From NCBI GenBank assembly GCA_028280675.1, contig JANQLI010000346.1, positions 1 to 12,806 of the forward strand: a DNA stretch of 12,806 nucleotides. Reading direction: 5' to 3'. Both the position numbers and the translations under genes were made by a program. This DNA is from Alphaproteobacteria bacterium. Lineage in GTDB: Bacteria; Pseudomonadota; Alphaproteobacteria; SMXP01. A model generated the notes under the pieces. It had not been told where the DNA came from and searched no databases. It was given only the letters and a program-made list of their open reading frames with translations. Positions 1 through 6,702 of this stretch are shown piece by piece. Position 1 is the stretch's first letter. Each line of letters begins with the position of its first letter.

Positions 1-1970
1 TCCAACACACCTTTGAGAAGATCTTCCGGCTCTTCAATCCCCTGCCCAGGCAATAACGCCTCGCCAATGATGCTGGCAAAATCCGCTTGATAGGAAATAT
101 CCGTCCAAGGGCCTTGCACCACTATCGGGACAGAGACACCTTTCAGGGCCGCATCCCCACCTTGCCCGATGGCAGACTTCACAAAGTTCGGCTTCAAACG
201 AAATGACACATTTTGCTGAAGCAAATTGATCGACCCTTTCCCCGCGACCCGTATAAAAGGATTGAGCAAACTCAAGTCTGTGTTTTGCACAACCCCATTC
301 TTGATTTGAAACGTGCCGCCGAGTTCCGCAAAATCAGTCTTTTCATTATTGCCGACGTTTGCCTGCCCAGCTCCCTCATTGGCAGAACTTGACCCCAGAA
401 AAGTTTGTAACGTCCGCGCCATATCCGCCAAGTTCACACCGCGCCAAGCACCGTCAATGACTTTCAATTGACTGATGCCTTGTAAATTGCCCACCCACTG
501 TTTTTGCGACCGGCCTCGCGTAGTGACATCATAAGAAAACGAGCCAAGGCCTTCGATACGATCAAGTCCAAGCGCGTCTGTGAGGAAGGGCAGCGTGGCC
601 AGGTTGTTAAGTGTAAACTGCGAGGAAATTTGCGTCACATTCTGACGCGCATCCAGTGTTAATATTCCAGACCCGGTTCCTTGATAAAGGGCAATTTGCT
701 TGAGATTCGTTGTTAAGACACCACCACGAAGTTTTAACGCAACATCCGACTTTCCAAAACGGAGTTCTTGGAAAAACAGTTTATCCGCTGTGATGTCCAA
801 ATCTGCATTGAAGCTTCGCAATGCCGATAGGTCCATAGGCGTGGCATCCCAACCAGATGATGGGTTGCTGCTTTGGGCTCCGGCAGATTGTCCGTCACGT
901 GCGTTACCGCCTGCGCCTTGCGCGCTGGATGTCCCCATGAGGTCATTAAAGTCGAGCCTATTGAGCGCGAGAGCACCACTGAGATACGGTCTCTTATTCG
1001 CTAAATTCAAAAAGAGATTGCCCGCGCCTGACATATCGTTGAGCTTGACACTGACCTTTGAAAATGTCGCTTTCTCAGCATTGCCATTTAAGGCGCCCGA
1101 CAAGGTTAACGCTTTCAGGTTATCAAGACCGTTCTTCTCGCCGGTGAGGTCATCCATGAGTTGCCCCACAGATAAAATATTCATATCCGTTTGACCGGTA
1201 AGCGAGATGTTCTGATCTGCGCCTTGCGTAACACTGCCCTGAAAAGACCCTTTGCCATAGGCCGAGTCAAGTTCAAGACCGACTTGACTTTCGCCGCCCT
1301 CGGTCATGAAACGCGGGCGGTCCAAAACAAGAGCCACATTCACAGGTTTATCTTTATACCCCATATTGCCGTCTACACGCAGTGGCTCATCCAACGACGT
1401 CATTCCCAAAGCGAGATTGATGTCTGAGAACACCTCTTCACCGTTGGGTGTGCGGTAACTGACACTTCCATCAATAAGACGAATATCACCAAAGGTGATT
1501 GTGTTGATGGCAAAGCCATCGTCATTTTGATCGCCTGACGGATCGGAAGCACTCCCTTGTTTTGAAGCGCTATCATCCTCAAGGCCTTCAAATTCCCAAT
1601 TGCTCCGTCCCTTGGAATCCACTTCCAAATAAATTTGCGGGCGCGTCAGGGTGAAACGATCCACACCTATAGCGCCGCTCAGAAGAGAGCTCACATCCAG
1701 CCCCACCGCCATTTCATCCATTTGTGCAAAGACAGGGGCTTTTCCATTGGGGACATTGGCAACACTGACATCCTCCACAACAACATCAACGGTCGGGAAG
1801 AATTGGAACCGTATGTCACCCGCCATGGTGACCTCACGTCCCAAAGCCTCACTGACGGCCTGTTGGACGCGCGGCTTATACACATCCGCTGGAATAAAAT
1901 TCGGCGCAAAAATTAATCCGGCGATAACCAGGATGACGAGAAAAAAGAGACCGCGAAAAAGTTTTCCCAT
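1..1970 (-). CDS. AsmA family protein, C-terminus cut by window edge
   Basis: 656 codons are open without a stop from the ATG at 1970 to the left edge, so this is the N-terminal and central part of a long protein. Residues about 4-22 form one hydrophobic segment (LFRGLFFLVILVIAGLIF), an inner-membrane anchor. The beta-rich remainder would lie in the periplasm. The start of the AsmA domain is clear: a 'RVQQAVSEALGREVTMAGDI' stretch, then repeated 'V.V.DV.VAN' strands. The late conserved block 'GAWRGVNLADMARTLQTFLG' is typical of AsmA. A low-complexity Ser/Asp/Gly linker lies near residues 135-150. AsmA-like proteins are thought to act in outer-membrane biogenesis and lipid transport between the membranes; the specific role here is unknown. 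AAGGTG lies 7 nt before the ATG. The gene follows the paraoxonase-like gene on the same strand but is separated from it by a terminator, so it probably has its own promoter. Confidence 0.9.
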   Translation of the reverse strand, partial: MGKLFRGLFFLVILVIAGLIFAPNFIPADVYKPRVQQAVSEALGREVTMAGDIRFQFFPTVDVVVEDVSVANVPNGKAPVFAQMDEMAVGLDVSSLLSGAIGVDRFTLTRPQIYLEVDSKGRSNWEFEGLEDDSASKQGSASDPSGDQNDDGFAINTITFGDIRLIDGSVSYRTPNGEEVFSDINLALGMTSLDEPLRVDGNMGYKDKPVNVALVLDRPRFMTEGGESQVGLELDSAYGKGSFQGSVTQGADQNISLTGQTDMNILSVGQLMDDLTGEKNGLDNLKALTLSGALNGNAEKATFSKVSVKLNDMSGAGNLFLNLANKRPYLSGALALNRLDFNDLMGTSSAQGAGGNARDGQSAGAQSSNPSSGWDATPMDLSALRSFNADLDITADKLFFQELRFGKSDVALKLRGGVLTTNLKQIALYQGTGSGILTLDARQNVTQISSQFTLNNLATLPFLTDALGLDRIEGLGSFSYDVTTRGRSQKQWVGNLQGISQLKVIDGAWRGVNLADMARTLQTFLGSSSANEGAGQANVGNNEKTDFAELGGTFQIKNGVVQNTDLSLLNPFIRVAGKGSINLLQQNVSFRLKPNFVKSAIGQGGDAALKGVSVPIVVQGPWTDISYQADFASIIGEALLPGQGIEEPEDLLKGVL

Positions 1971-2042
1971 TGTTCAACACCTTAAATCGTACGAGGGTGA
2001 CATCTGAAGAATTCGGTACGCGTCACGAAAGATTTGCGCACA

Positions 2043-2061
2043 ACATAGAACGAAACTATGT
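2043..2061. repeat. Inverted repeat upstream of the AsmA gene
   Basis: ACATAG (2043-2048) and CTATGT (2056-2061) form a perfect 6-bp inverted repeat around a 7-nt spacer, 72 bp before the AsmA start and just past the terminator of the preceding gene. It has the shape of a dimeric-repressor operator or a small hairpin. No U-tract follows it, so it is not a terminator. Its function is unknown. Confidence 0.4.
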
Positions 2062-2073
2062 AGAAATGATGGC

Positions 2074-2106
2074 AAAGAAAAAGGCCGGTTTCCAGCGAAA
2101 CCAGCC
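2074..2106 (-). terminator. Rho-independent terminator of the paraoxonase-like gene
   Basis: Read on the minus strand, GGCTGGTTTC, loop GCTG and GAAACCGGCC form a 10-bp stem with one T-G wobble, followed directly by TTTTTCTTT. It lies 24 bp after the stop at 2131. It should end the transcript carrying the ABC transporter and paraoxonase-like genes. Confidence 0.85.
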
Positions 2107-2130
2107 CCATTTTTCTGACTTGCGTCACTT

Positions 2131-3195
2131 TTAGTCAAAATCACATATCAGGAATTTTTTGGCTGTAATCGACCCTACAAGCATTTGGCCATTATGGACA
2201 GCAGCCACAGAGCCCGCAGATATTTCTTCCCCGCCATTGACATAGATCTCCTCCGGGTCTCCCGGATCGCCATTCAGGATTGGAATGCGGAAAATTTGCG
2301 TGGGCGCAGGGTCTTTCCCGCCGCTTGTAAAATGGCCAACTAAGGCAATGGTATTCGCATGCCCAGCCACCCAGAGCGCCCCATCCTCGGCAACGCGCAC
2401 ATTGTCAACACCTGTATTCAAATCGACACTGGTGCGGAGGGTCACATCACCGGTTTGCACATCGCGGTCATAAATCAAGACGCGCTTTTGCGACGTCGCA
2501 GCAAGATAGAGCTGAGAGCCATCTGCGCTCACCGCAATGCCGCCTGCTGTCGGCGCATCGGCCACCGATCGCATGTTCGTCCCATCATAATACGTAAAGG
2601 GCACAGACCCTGTGCCGAACGTCATGTCAATAAACTGGCCGGCCCCTTCAAGGGCGCCGCTATCATTAGCGATATAAAACGATCGCGGACCAACCGCCGC
2701 AATCCCATTGGCCGACACCAAAAGAGGCCCGCGAATGGTTTCGACATAAATAAGACTGCCATCCTCTGCAATATCGAAAAGTTCAATCACATCTTCTTCG
2801 GCGAGATGACTAATGACAAAGAGACGTTTATTCCCATTTTCATCCTTATAAAGACTAATACCATGGGGATGCAAGCCTGTAGGTTCAGCCATCTCGGTCA
2901 TCTCAAAACGGCCCGCGCCAGAAGAGAGATCATAAATGGAGATCGTGCCGAGCAATCCCTTTTGTGATTGCGATCCCAGACGATCAAACGCCGAGATGTA
3001 CACCAAGTTTGTGTCACGATCGATGATGAGATCTTCCGCGCTGCCTTCGCCCACAACCGGATTACACGATCCGGCGAAACGGGGTTTCAGGTCTTTAAAC
3101 CCGCCCGCATTCCAAAAGTACCAACCACTGAACAGCGCCACAGCAACGATGAACCCGCCAAGCGTATAAAGTGTGTATTTCAAGAAGGAATTCAT
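2131..3195 (-). CDS. Membrane-anchored paraoxonase/arylesterase-like (SMP-30 superfamily) protein
   Basis: With the ATG at 3195 the protein has 354 residues, close to human PON1. The reading frame extends to a TTG at 3237, but that lacks a ribosome site and adds only a polar 14-residue tail. Residues 5-26 form an uncleaved-looking signal anchor, so the body is probably periplasmic. The match to paraoxonases is long: C44 and C351 correspond to the PON1 disulfide cysteines, 'SAEDLII' carries E54/D55, 'HPHGIS' gives H111 and 'ISH' gives H130 (the PON His dyad), 'NGIAAVG' gives N163, and 'NTGVDN' gives D264/N265. Expected fold: a six-bladed calcium-dependent propeller with lactonase/arylesterase activity. 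Oddity: two positions that bind calcium in PON1 (D169 and N224) align to Gly164 and Gly218, so activity may differ. The gene lies 106 bp after the ABC transporter with no convincing terminator between, so cotranscription is plausible. The natural substrate is unknown. Confidence 0.85.
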   Translation of the reverse strand: MNSFLKYTLYTLGGFIVAVALFSGWYFWNAGGFKDLKPRFAGSCNPVVGEGSAEDLIIDRDTNLVYISAFDRLGSQSQKGLLGTISIYDLSSGAGRFEMTEMAEPTGLHPHGISLYKDENGNKRLFVISHLAEEDVIELFDIAEDGSLIYVETIRGPLLVSANGIAAVGPRSFYIANDSGALEGAGQFIDMTFGTGSVPFTYYDGTNMRSVADAPTAGGIAVSADGSQLYLAATSQKRVLIYDRDVQTGDVTLRTSVDLNTGVDNVRVAEDGALWVAGHANTIALVGHFTSGGKDPAPTQIFRIPILNGDPGDPEEIYVNGGEEISAGSVAAVHNGQMLVGSITAKKFLICDFD

Positions 3196-3301
3196 CTTAA
3201 GCCCCCGCAGACATGCTCCCGACAATGAATCTCTCAAATATTGTCACCGGAAAGACGAAAAAACACGATGGGAATCGGCGAAAAACTCCGCCTATCGGCC
3301 A

Positions 3302-5179
3302 TTATTCCGCAGGGATGGCGGCCTCCACCTGCGCCGCGCCCGGCAGATCACCTGGTTGCTCACCTGCGCCAAACTGGAGATCAGCAAGGTAGGCGTAAAG
3401 GCCATCGTCTTTTTGGCTAAGCTCGTCATGGGTGCCCATATCAACCACACGGCCATTTTCCATCACAACAATGCGATCCGCCTTCACGACCGTTGCCAAT
3501 CGATGCGCAATCACGATGGTTGTTCGGCCCTTCATGATCCGATCCAGCGCAGTTTGCACCAGGCGCTCACTTTCCGCATCAAGAGCGCTTGTCGCCTCAT
3601 CCAAAAGAAGAATTGGCGCATCACGCAAGATCGCACGGGCAATGGCGATCCGCTGACGTTGACCGCCGGACAGCGTTGTCCCGCGTTCACCGAGCACGGT
3701 TTCATAGCCATTCGGCAGGTCTTTGATAAAATCATCAGCCAACGCTGCCACAGCAGCTTCATGCACATCATCATCAGTCGCGTTAGGACGGCCATAGCGG
3801 ATGTTTTCGATGACACTGCCTGAGAAGATCACCGTGTCTTGCTGTACAACACTGATCCGTTTACGGAACTCTTGCGGTGAGGCCTCTTTAATGTTGACGC
3901 CATCAATCATGATTTGGCCACTTTGCGGGTCATAAAAGCGCAACAGCAATTGAAATACGGTTGTTTTTCCAGCACCCGATGGACCAACCAGAGCAACCGT
4001 TTCCCCATCCTCGACACGTAAGTTTAATCCATCCAAGGCCGACACTTCCGGCCGTGTCGGATAATGGAATGTCACATCGCGCAGCTCAACCCGTCCAACA
4101 GCCGGTGTCGGCATGGCGACGGGGTTTTCCGGAACATCAATATCGGCCTCAACATTGAGAAGCTCAATCAAACGCTCAGCCGCACCGGCAGCCCGCTGCA
4201 CCTCGGCCCAGACTTCGCTTAAACTCGCCGCCCCCATCGCCAGAAAAAGGGCATAGCCAATAAAGGCCACCAAATCGCCGCTCTGCATTGTGCCCGAAAT
4301 CACATCTTGCGCGCCGACCCAAAGGACCAAAATGACAGCGCCAAAGATCAAAGCGCCGAAGATGGTCATAAAGCCAGCGCGGACAAGAAAACGCCGGATC
4401 GCAACGTGGAAGGCCGCTTCAACAGACTCGCCATATTCTTTGCGATCAAGGTCTTCATGGGTAAAGGCTTGTACGGTTTGGATGGCATTCAAACTTTCAC
4501 TGGCATGGGCGCCGGTATCGGCAATGCGATCTTGGTTAGATCGTGATAAGGTCCGCATCGGTTTGCCAAGCACGACCAGCACCACAAGCAAGACCGGCAC
4601 AACCATCAGCACGAGCAAAGTCAGTTTCGTGCTGATCATAAAAAGCAGCACCAGCGCGCCGATTGCGTTGACCGTGCTGCGCAGGGCAATCGAAATGGTT
4701 GAGCCAACAACATTTTGAATCAGCGTGGTATCGGTTGTCAGACGTGAAATCACTTCACCGGTTTTTGTCACTTCATAAAAGCTGGGGCTGAGAGAGGTGA
4801 CATGGCGATACACCGCATCACGCACATCGGCCACCACCCGCTCACCAATCCAACTGACAACAAAAAAGCGAATTGAGCTGAACAGCACCATTAAGAAAGC
4901 GATCCCCATAAACTCAACAAAATAGGAATCAATCAGCTCGGCATTATCACCGCCAAACCCATTATCCACCATTTGCCCAGACGCCCATGGGAAAGCAAGC
5001 GTCGCTGCCGAAGCGAGAAGCAAGAAAACCAGGCCAAGGCAGAGCATGCCTTTATATTGCTTTAAGAAAGGCCAGAGCCCGAGAAGCGGGCGTAAATCCT
5101 TCTTGGATTTCCGGCCGGCCGCCTCCCGCTGCATGGCGGCGGCAAACTCCGCCCCGCTATTTTGGCTCGTGTCGCTCAC
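3302..5179 (-). CDS. ABC exporter half-transporter (MsbA-related, TMD fused to NBD)
   Basis: A complete 625-residue type-IV (ABCB-like) half-transporter that would dimerise in the inner membrane and export a substrate using ATP. The N-terminal transmembrane domain covers roughly residues 40-325 with about six hydrophobic helices. The nucleotide-binding domain follows, with aromatic A-loop Y373, Walker A GPSGAGKT (399-406), Q-loop 'VVQQD' near 445-448, signature LSGGQ (503-507), Walker B ILLLDE (523-528) and H-loop His559. All catalytic residues are present. It resembles the alphaproteobacterial MsbA-related family (TIGR02204); this type is not assigned to one substrate, and lipid or drug export is only a guess. 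The start is GTG at 5179, supported by AAGGAAGG about 8 nt upstream and by no better ATG. The C-terminal 25 residues are a variable tail. It is probably the first gene of a two-gene unit with the paraoxonase-like gene. Confidence 0.93.
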   Translation of the reverse strand: MSDTSQNSGAEFAAAMQREAAGRKSKKDLRPLLGLWPFLKQYKGMLCLGLVFLLLASAATLAFPWASGQMVDNGFGGDNAELIDSYFVEFMGIAFLMVLFSSIRFFVVSWIGERVVADVRDAVYRHVTSLSPSFYEVTKTGEVISRLTTDTTLIQNVVGSTISIALRSTVNAIGALVLLFMISTKLTLLVLMVVPVLLVVLVVLGKPMRTLSRSNQDRIADTGAHASESLNAIQTVQAFTHEDLDRKEYGESVEAAFHVAIRRFLVRAGFMTIFGALIFGAVILVLWVGAQDVISGTMQSGDLVAFIGYALFLAMGAASLSEVWAEVQRAAGAAERLIELLNVEADIDVPENPVAMPTPAVGRVELRDVTFHYPTRPEVSALDGLNLRVEDGETVALVGPSGAGKTTVFQLLLRFYDPQSGQIMIDGVNIKEASPQEFRKRISVVQQDTVIFSGSVIENIRYGRPNATDDDVHEAAVAALADDFIKDLPNGYETVLGERGTTLSGGQRQRIAIARAILRDAPILLLDEATSALDAESERLVQTALDRIMKGRTTIVIAHRLATVVKADRIVVMENGRVVDMGTHDELSQKDDGLYAYLADLQFGAGEQPGDLPGAAQVEAAIPAE

Positions 5180-5226
5180 GCTCTCGCCTTCCTTCAGCCC
5201 AATGAAATCCCCTCACACTTAAGGGT

Positions 5227-5255
5227 TTATGCGGAAATTACAAGGATCTGGCCAA
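5227..5255 (-). promoter_or_regulatory. Putative sigma70 promoter of the ABC transporter gene
   Basis: On the minus strand TTGGCC (5250-5255) and GCATAA (5227-5232) are separated by 17 bp, about 48 bp before the GTG start at 5179. Both hexamers are moderate matches to consensus. Seen by eye only. Confidence 0.4.
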
Positions 5256-5292
5256 TTTTGTCCGCAAAGACCGCCATCACCCCACTGCCCCC

Positions 5293-5321
5293 TTGCGCCT
5301 TCGGCATCTTGGCGTTATAAC
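5293..5321 (+). promoter_or_regulatory. rpmE: Putative sigma70 promoter of rpmE
   Basis: TTGCGC (5293-5298) and TATAAC (5316-5321) are separated by exactly 17 bp and lie 47 bp before the rpmE ATG. The -10 is strong and the -35 good. It sits back to back with the ABC transporter promoter, so this 189-bp gap is a divergent promoter region. Confidence 0.6.
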
Positions 5322-5368
5322 CCGCGCTTTCTGGCGCTCTTCAGCGCTGATATGACGAGTTAAAGACC

Positions 5369-5590
5369 ATGAAAAAAGATATTCACCCTGATTACCACAT
5401 GATCACCGTGGAAATGACGGATGGCACCACATTCCAGACGCGGTCCACATACGGTAAAGAAGGCGACACCTTGAAGTTGGACATTGACCCAACCACACAC
5501 CCTGCCTGGACAGGCGGTGGATCGCACTTGATCGATTCAGCCGGTCGTGTAAGCAAATTTAACAAGAAATATGAGGGCTTCCTGAAATAA
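5369..5590 (+). CDS. rpmE: 50S ribosomal protein bL31 (cysteine-free type)
   Basis: This 73-residue protein begins MKKDIHPDYH and ends with the typical 'GRVSKFNKKY' block, the two hallmarks of bL31, a component of the large ribosomal subunit at the intersubunit bridge near the central protuberance. The four zinc-binding cysteines of E. coli L31 are all absent, as is normal for alphaproteobacteria; instead there is the alphaproteobacterial 'RSTYGKEGDTLKLDIDP...HPAWTGG' middle. It is transcribed alone, with its own promoter and a hairpin terminator downstream. The ribosome-binding site is weak (GAG about 10 nt before the ATG). Because this version does not bind zinc, Zur-type swapping of L31 forms is not expected from this gene alone. 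Confidence 0.96.
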   Translation: MKKDIHPDYHMITVEMTDGTTFQTRSTYGKEGDTLKLDIDPTTHPAWTGGGSHLIDSAGRVSKFNKKYEGFLK

Positions 5591-5629
5591 GGATAGATCC
5601 CGTGAGGTTTCAAGCCTCAAGATGGCATG

Positions 5630-5666
5630 AAAAAGGCGCGGTCTCTTAAATAAGAGCCGCGCCTTT
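5630..5666. terminator. Bidirectional terminator between rpmE and rcdA
   Basis: AAAGGCGCGG (5632-5641) pairs with CCGCGCCTTT (5657-5666), and an inner CTCTTA/TAAGAG (5643-5648, 5651-5656) extends the stem past a one-base bulge. On the minus strand the hairpin is followed by five T, a good end for rcdA. On the plus strand the T-tract is only three long but serves rpmE. Confidence 0.8.
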
Positions 5667-5689
5667 GCTATTGGGTGACGTGAACTGTC

Positions 5690-6250
5690 TTACACGTCGA
5701 ATCGGCGTCCCCCACCGAAGAGTTGCTGTAGGCGGTCCACTTGACCCGCGACGACATTTTCCTTTTCCACAGGCTGATATAGCTGTTCGTCGAGACGGCT
5801 TACCTGATCGTAAATATACTCACTCTGCACAAGCAGCTCCTGTAAGCGGTCCGGTAATTCCTCAAAAGGCTTAAAGCTCTGGCCCCGGCACACTTCTGCC
5901 GCGCCTAAACGATACTTGTCCGAAAGAGCTTCATAGGGAGTCATTTCCCCTTCCTCGATTGCCCGCTGCACCAACAGCCATGAGGCGACCTGCATCAGAC
6001 GCGTGGTCAGGCGCATGCTTTCCCCGGCATAGGCAAGCGCAACAGCACGGGACAGCTCTTTTGAATCTTCACGGCCCGGCCCATCCAGATACGCGGCCGT
6101 ATCCTCAACCAGCGCCATGCCTTCACGGAAAACACGATCAAACAAGGTCGATGACACAAACCGGATCACCGCCCCTTCAAAATCGGCTGATGGTCTTGCT
6201 AATGTTGATGATGCACCCAACTCTGCACTTGGTGGCAGTTCGTTACTCAT
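5690..6250 (-). CDS. rcdA: RcdA-like protein (DUF1465), ClpXP adaptor for CtrA degradation
   Basis: With the ATG at 6250 the protein has 186 residues; AAGG lies 8 nt upstream. The frame extends to a GTG at 6268, but that has no ribosome site. The family core is intact: 'FREGMALVEDTAAYLDGPGR' (residues 41-60), 'DSKELSRAVALAYAGESMRL' (62-81) and 'RLMQVASWLLVQRAIEEGEM' (84-103). In Caulobacter, RcdA is a small helical-bundle protein that works with CpdR and PopA to bring CtrA and other substrates to the ClpXP protease at the cell pole at the G1-S transition. Its N-terminal 30 and C-terminal 30 residues are variable and probably flexible. A CtrA-type box lies 148 bp upstream, suggesting CtrA-dependent expression. 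It is on the same strand as the DUF1192 gene but 222 bp away, so it is probably a separate transcript. That it acts on CtrA in this organism is inferred from the family. Confidence 0.9.
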   Translation of the reverse strand: MSNELPPSAELGASSTLARPSADFEGAVIRFVSSTLFDRVFREGMALVEDTAAYLDGPGREDSKELSRAVALAYAGESMRLTTRLMQVASWLLVQRAIEEGEMTPYEALSDKYRLGAAEVCRGQSFKPFEELPDRLQELLVQSEYIYDQVSRLDEQLYQPVEKENVVAGQVDRLQQLFGGGRRFDV

Positions 6251-6398
6251 ACGATACGCCTTATTCACTTTAATTTTTAATCTCTTGACCCCACCGAAAT
6301 CGCGTGAGGAACATGTCTCATTCCAAACCGCAACCCCATATTTGGCCGTTCAGCGTAGTGAAATGCGAAAGCTATGCCAAGACAGCAGGCATGGACTG

Positions 6399-6413
6399 TT
6401 AACCTTCTATTAA
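6399..6413. promoter_or_regulatory. CtrA-type binding box (TTAA-N7-TTAA) upstream of rcdA
   Basis: TTAA (6399-6402), seven bases CCTTCTA, TTAA (6410-6413) match the full CtrA consensus spacing exactly; the left half reads TTAACC, also as in the consensus. It lies in the gap between the DUF1192 gene and rcdA, 148 bp before the rcdA start. On the minus strand a weak TTGGCA-17-TACGCT promoter follows it. The box being bound by CtrA is inference. Confidence 0.6.
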
Positions 6414-6431
6414 GGAAATCGGATTTCAGGA

Positions 6432-6459
6432 CTTAAAGGGGTGTGAATACAGCTTTAAG
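6432..6459. repeat. Inverted repeat CTTAAAG-N14-CTTTAAG
   Basis: Two 7-bp arms (6432-6438 and 6453-6459) are perfect inverted copies with 21 bp between centres, two turns of the helix. It lies between the DUF1192 stop and the CtrA-type box. Each arm contains TTAA. It has operator geometry, but no known regulator is assigned and no terminator U-tract follows. Confidence 0.4.
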
Positions 6460-6472
6460 GGGAACTCCGCAG

Positions 6473-6661
6473 CTATTTGAACACGGATTCAGCCGCCTGC
6501 CGCGAGCCCTGCTTGGAGGCAATCATTTCTTCGCAGCGCTGGATTTCCGCTTTTAACTCCGCAATGCGCGCCTCAAGGTCCTCAAGCGAGTAAAGCGAGA
6601 GATCCTCTGCTGCTAAGCTCGCCTTTTTGGCTGGACGCGGTTCCAGATCGTCGATATCCAT
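6473..6661 (-). CDS. DUF1192 family small coiled-coil protein
   Basis: 62 residues: an acidic N-terminus (MDIDDLEPRP), a short basic linker, then 'YSLEDLEARIAELKAEIQRC', a heptad-patterned helix that continues to residue 49, and a polar tail. This is the signature of DUF1192, a family of short alphaproteobacterial proteins of unknown function that I recall being found near quinone oxidoreductase and DUF1465 genes, as here. The ribosome-binding site is strong: GGAGGA about 9 nt before the ATG. Its start is only 41 bp from that of the divergent quinone oxidoreductase gene. It probably works by coiled-coil pairing, but no partner is known. Confidence 0.85.
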   Translation of the reverse strand: MDIDDLEPRPAKKASLAAEDLSLYSLEDLEARIAELKAEIQRCEEMIASKQGSRQAAESVFK

Positions 6662-6702
6662 GGCGCATTTCCTCCGGCATAAACAACCCTACAGAGCTGA
6701 GT

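Noticed and set aside
700..1194. 164-codon plus-strand reading frame
   Set aside because: It is antisense to the continuous AsmA-family frame (1-1970, minus), which has clear family motifs. The plus-strand translation resembles no protein family.
2359..2967. 202-codon plus-strand reading frame
   Set aside because: It lies opposite the paraoxonase-like gene, whose motifs and length are convincing. The antisense product looks random.
3277..3292. Possible terminator between the ABC transporter and the paraoxonase-like gene
   Set aside because: The GGCG/CGCC stem is only 4 bp with an 8-nt loop and no adjoining T-tract.
3173..3823. 216-codon plus-strand reading frame
   Set aside because: It runs antisense across the ABC transporter's ATPase domain and the gap, with no ribosome site or recognisable domain.
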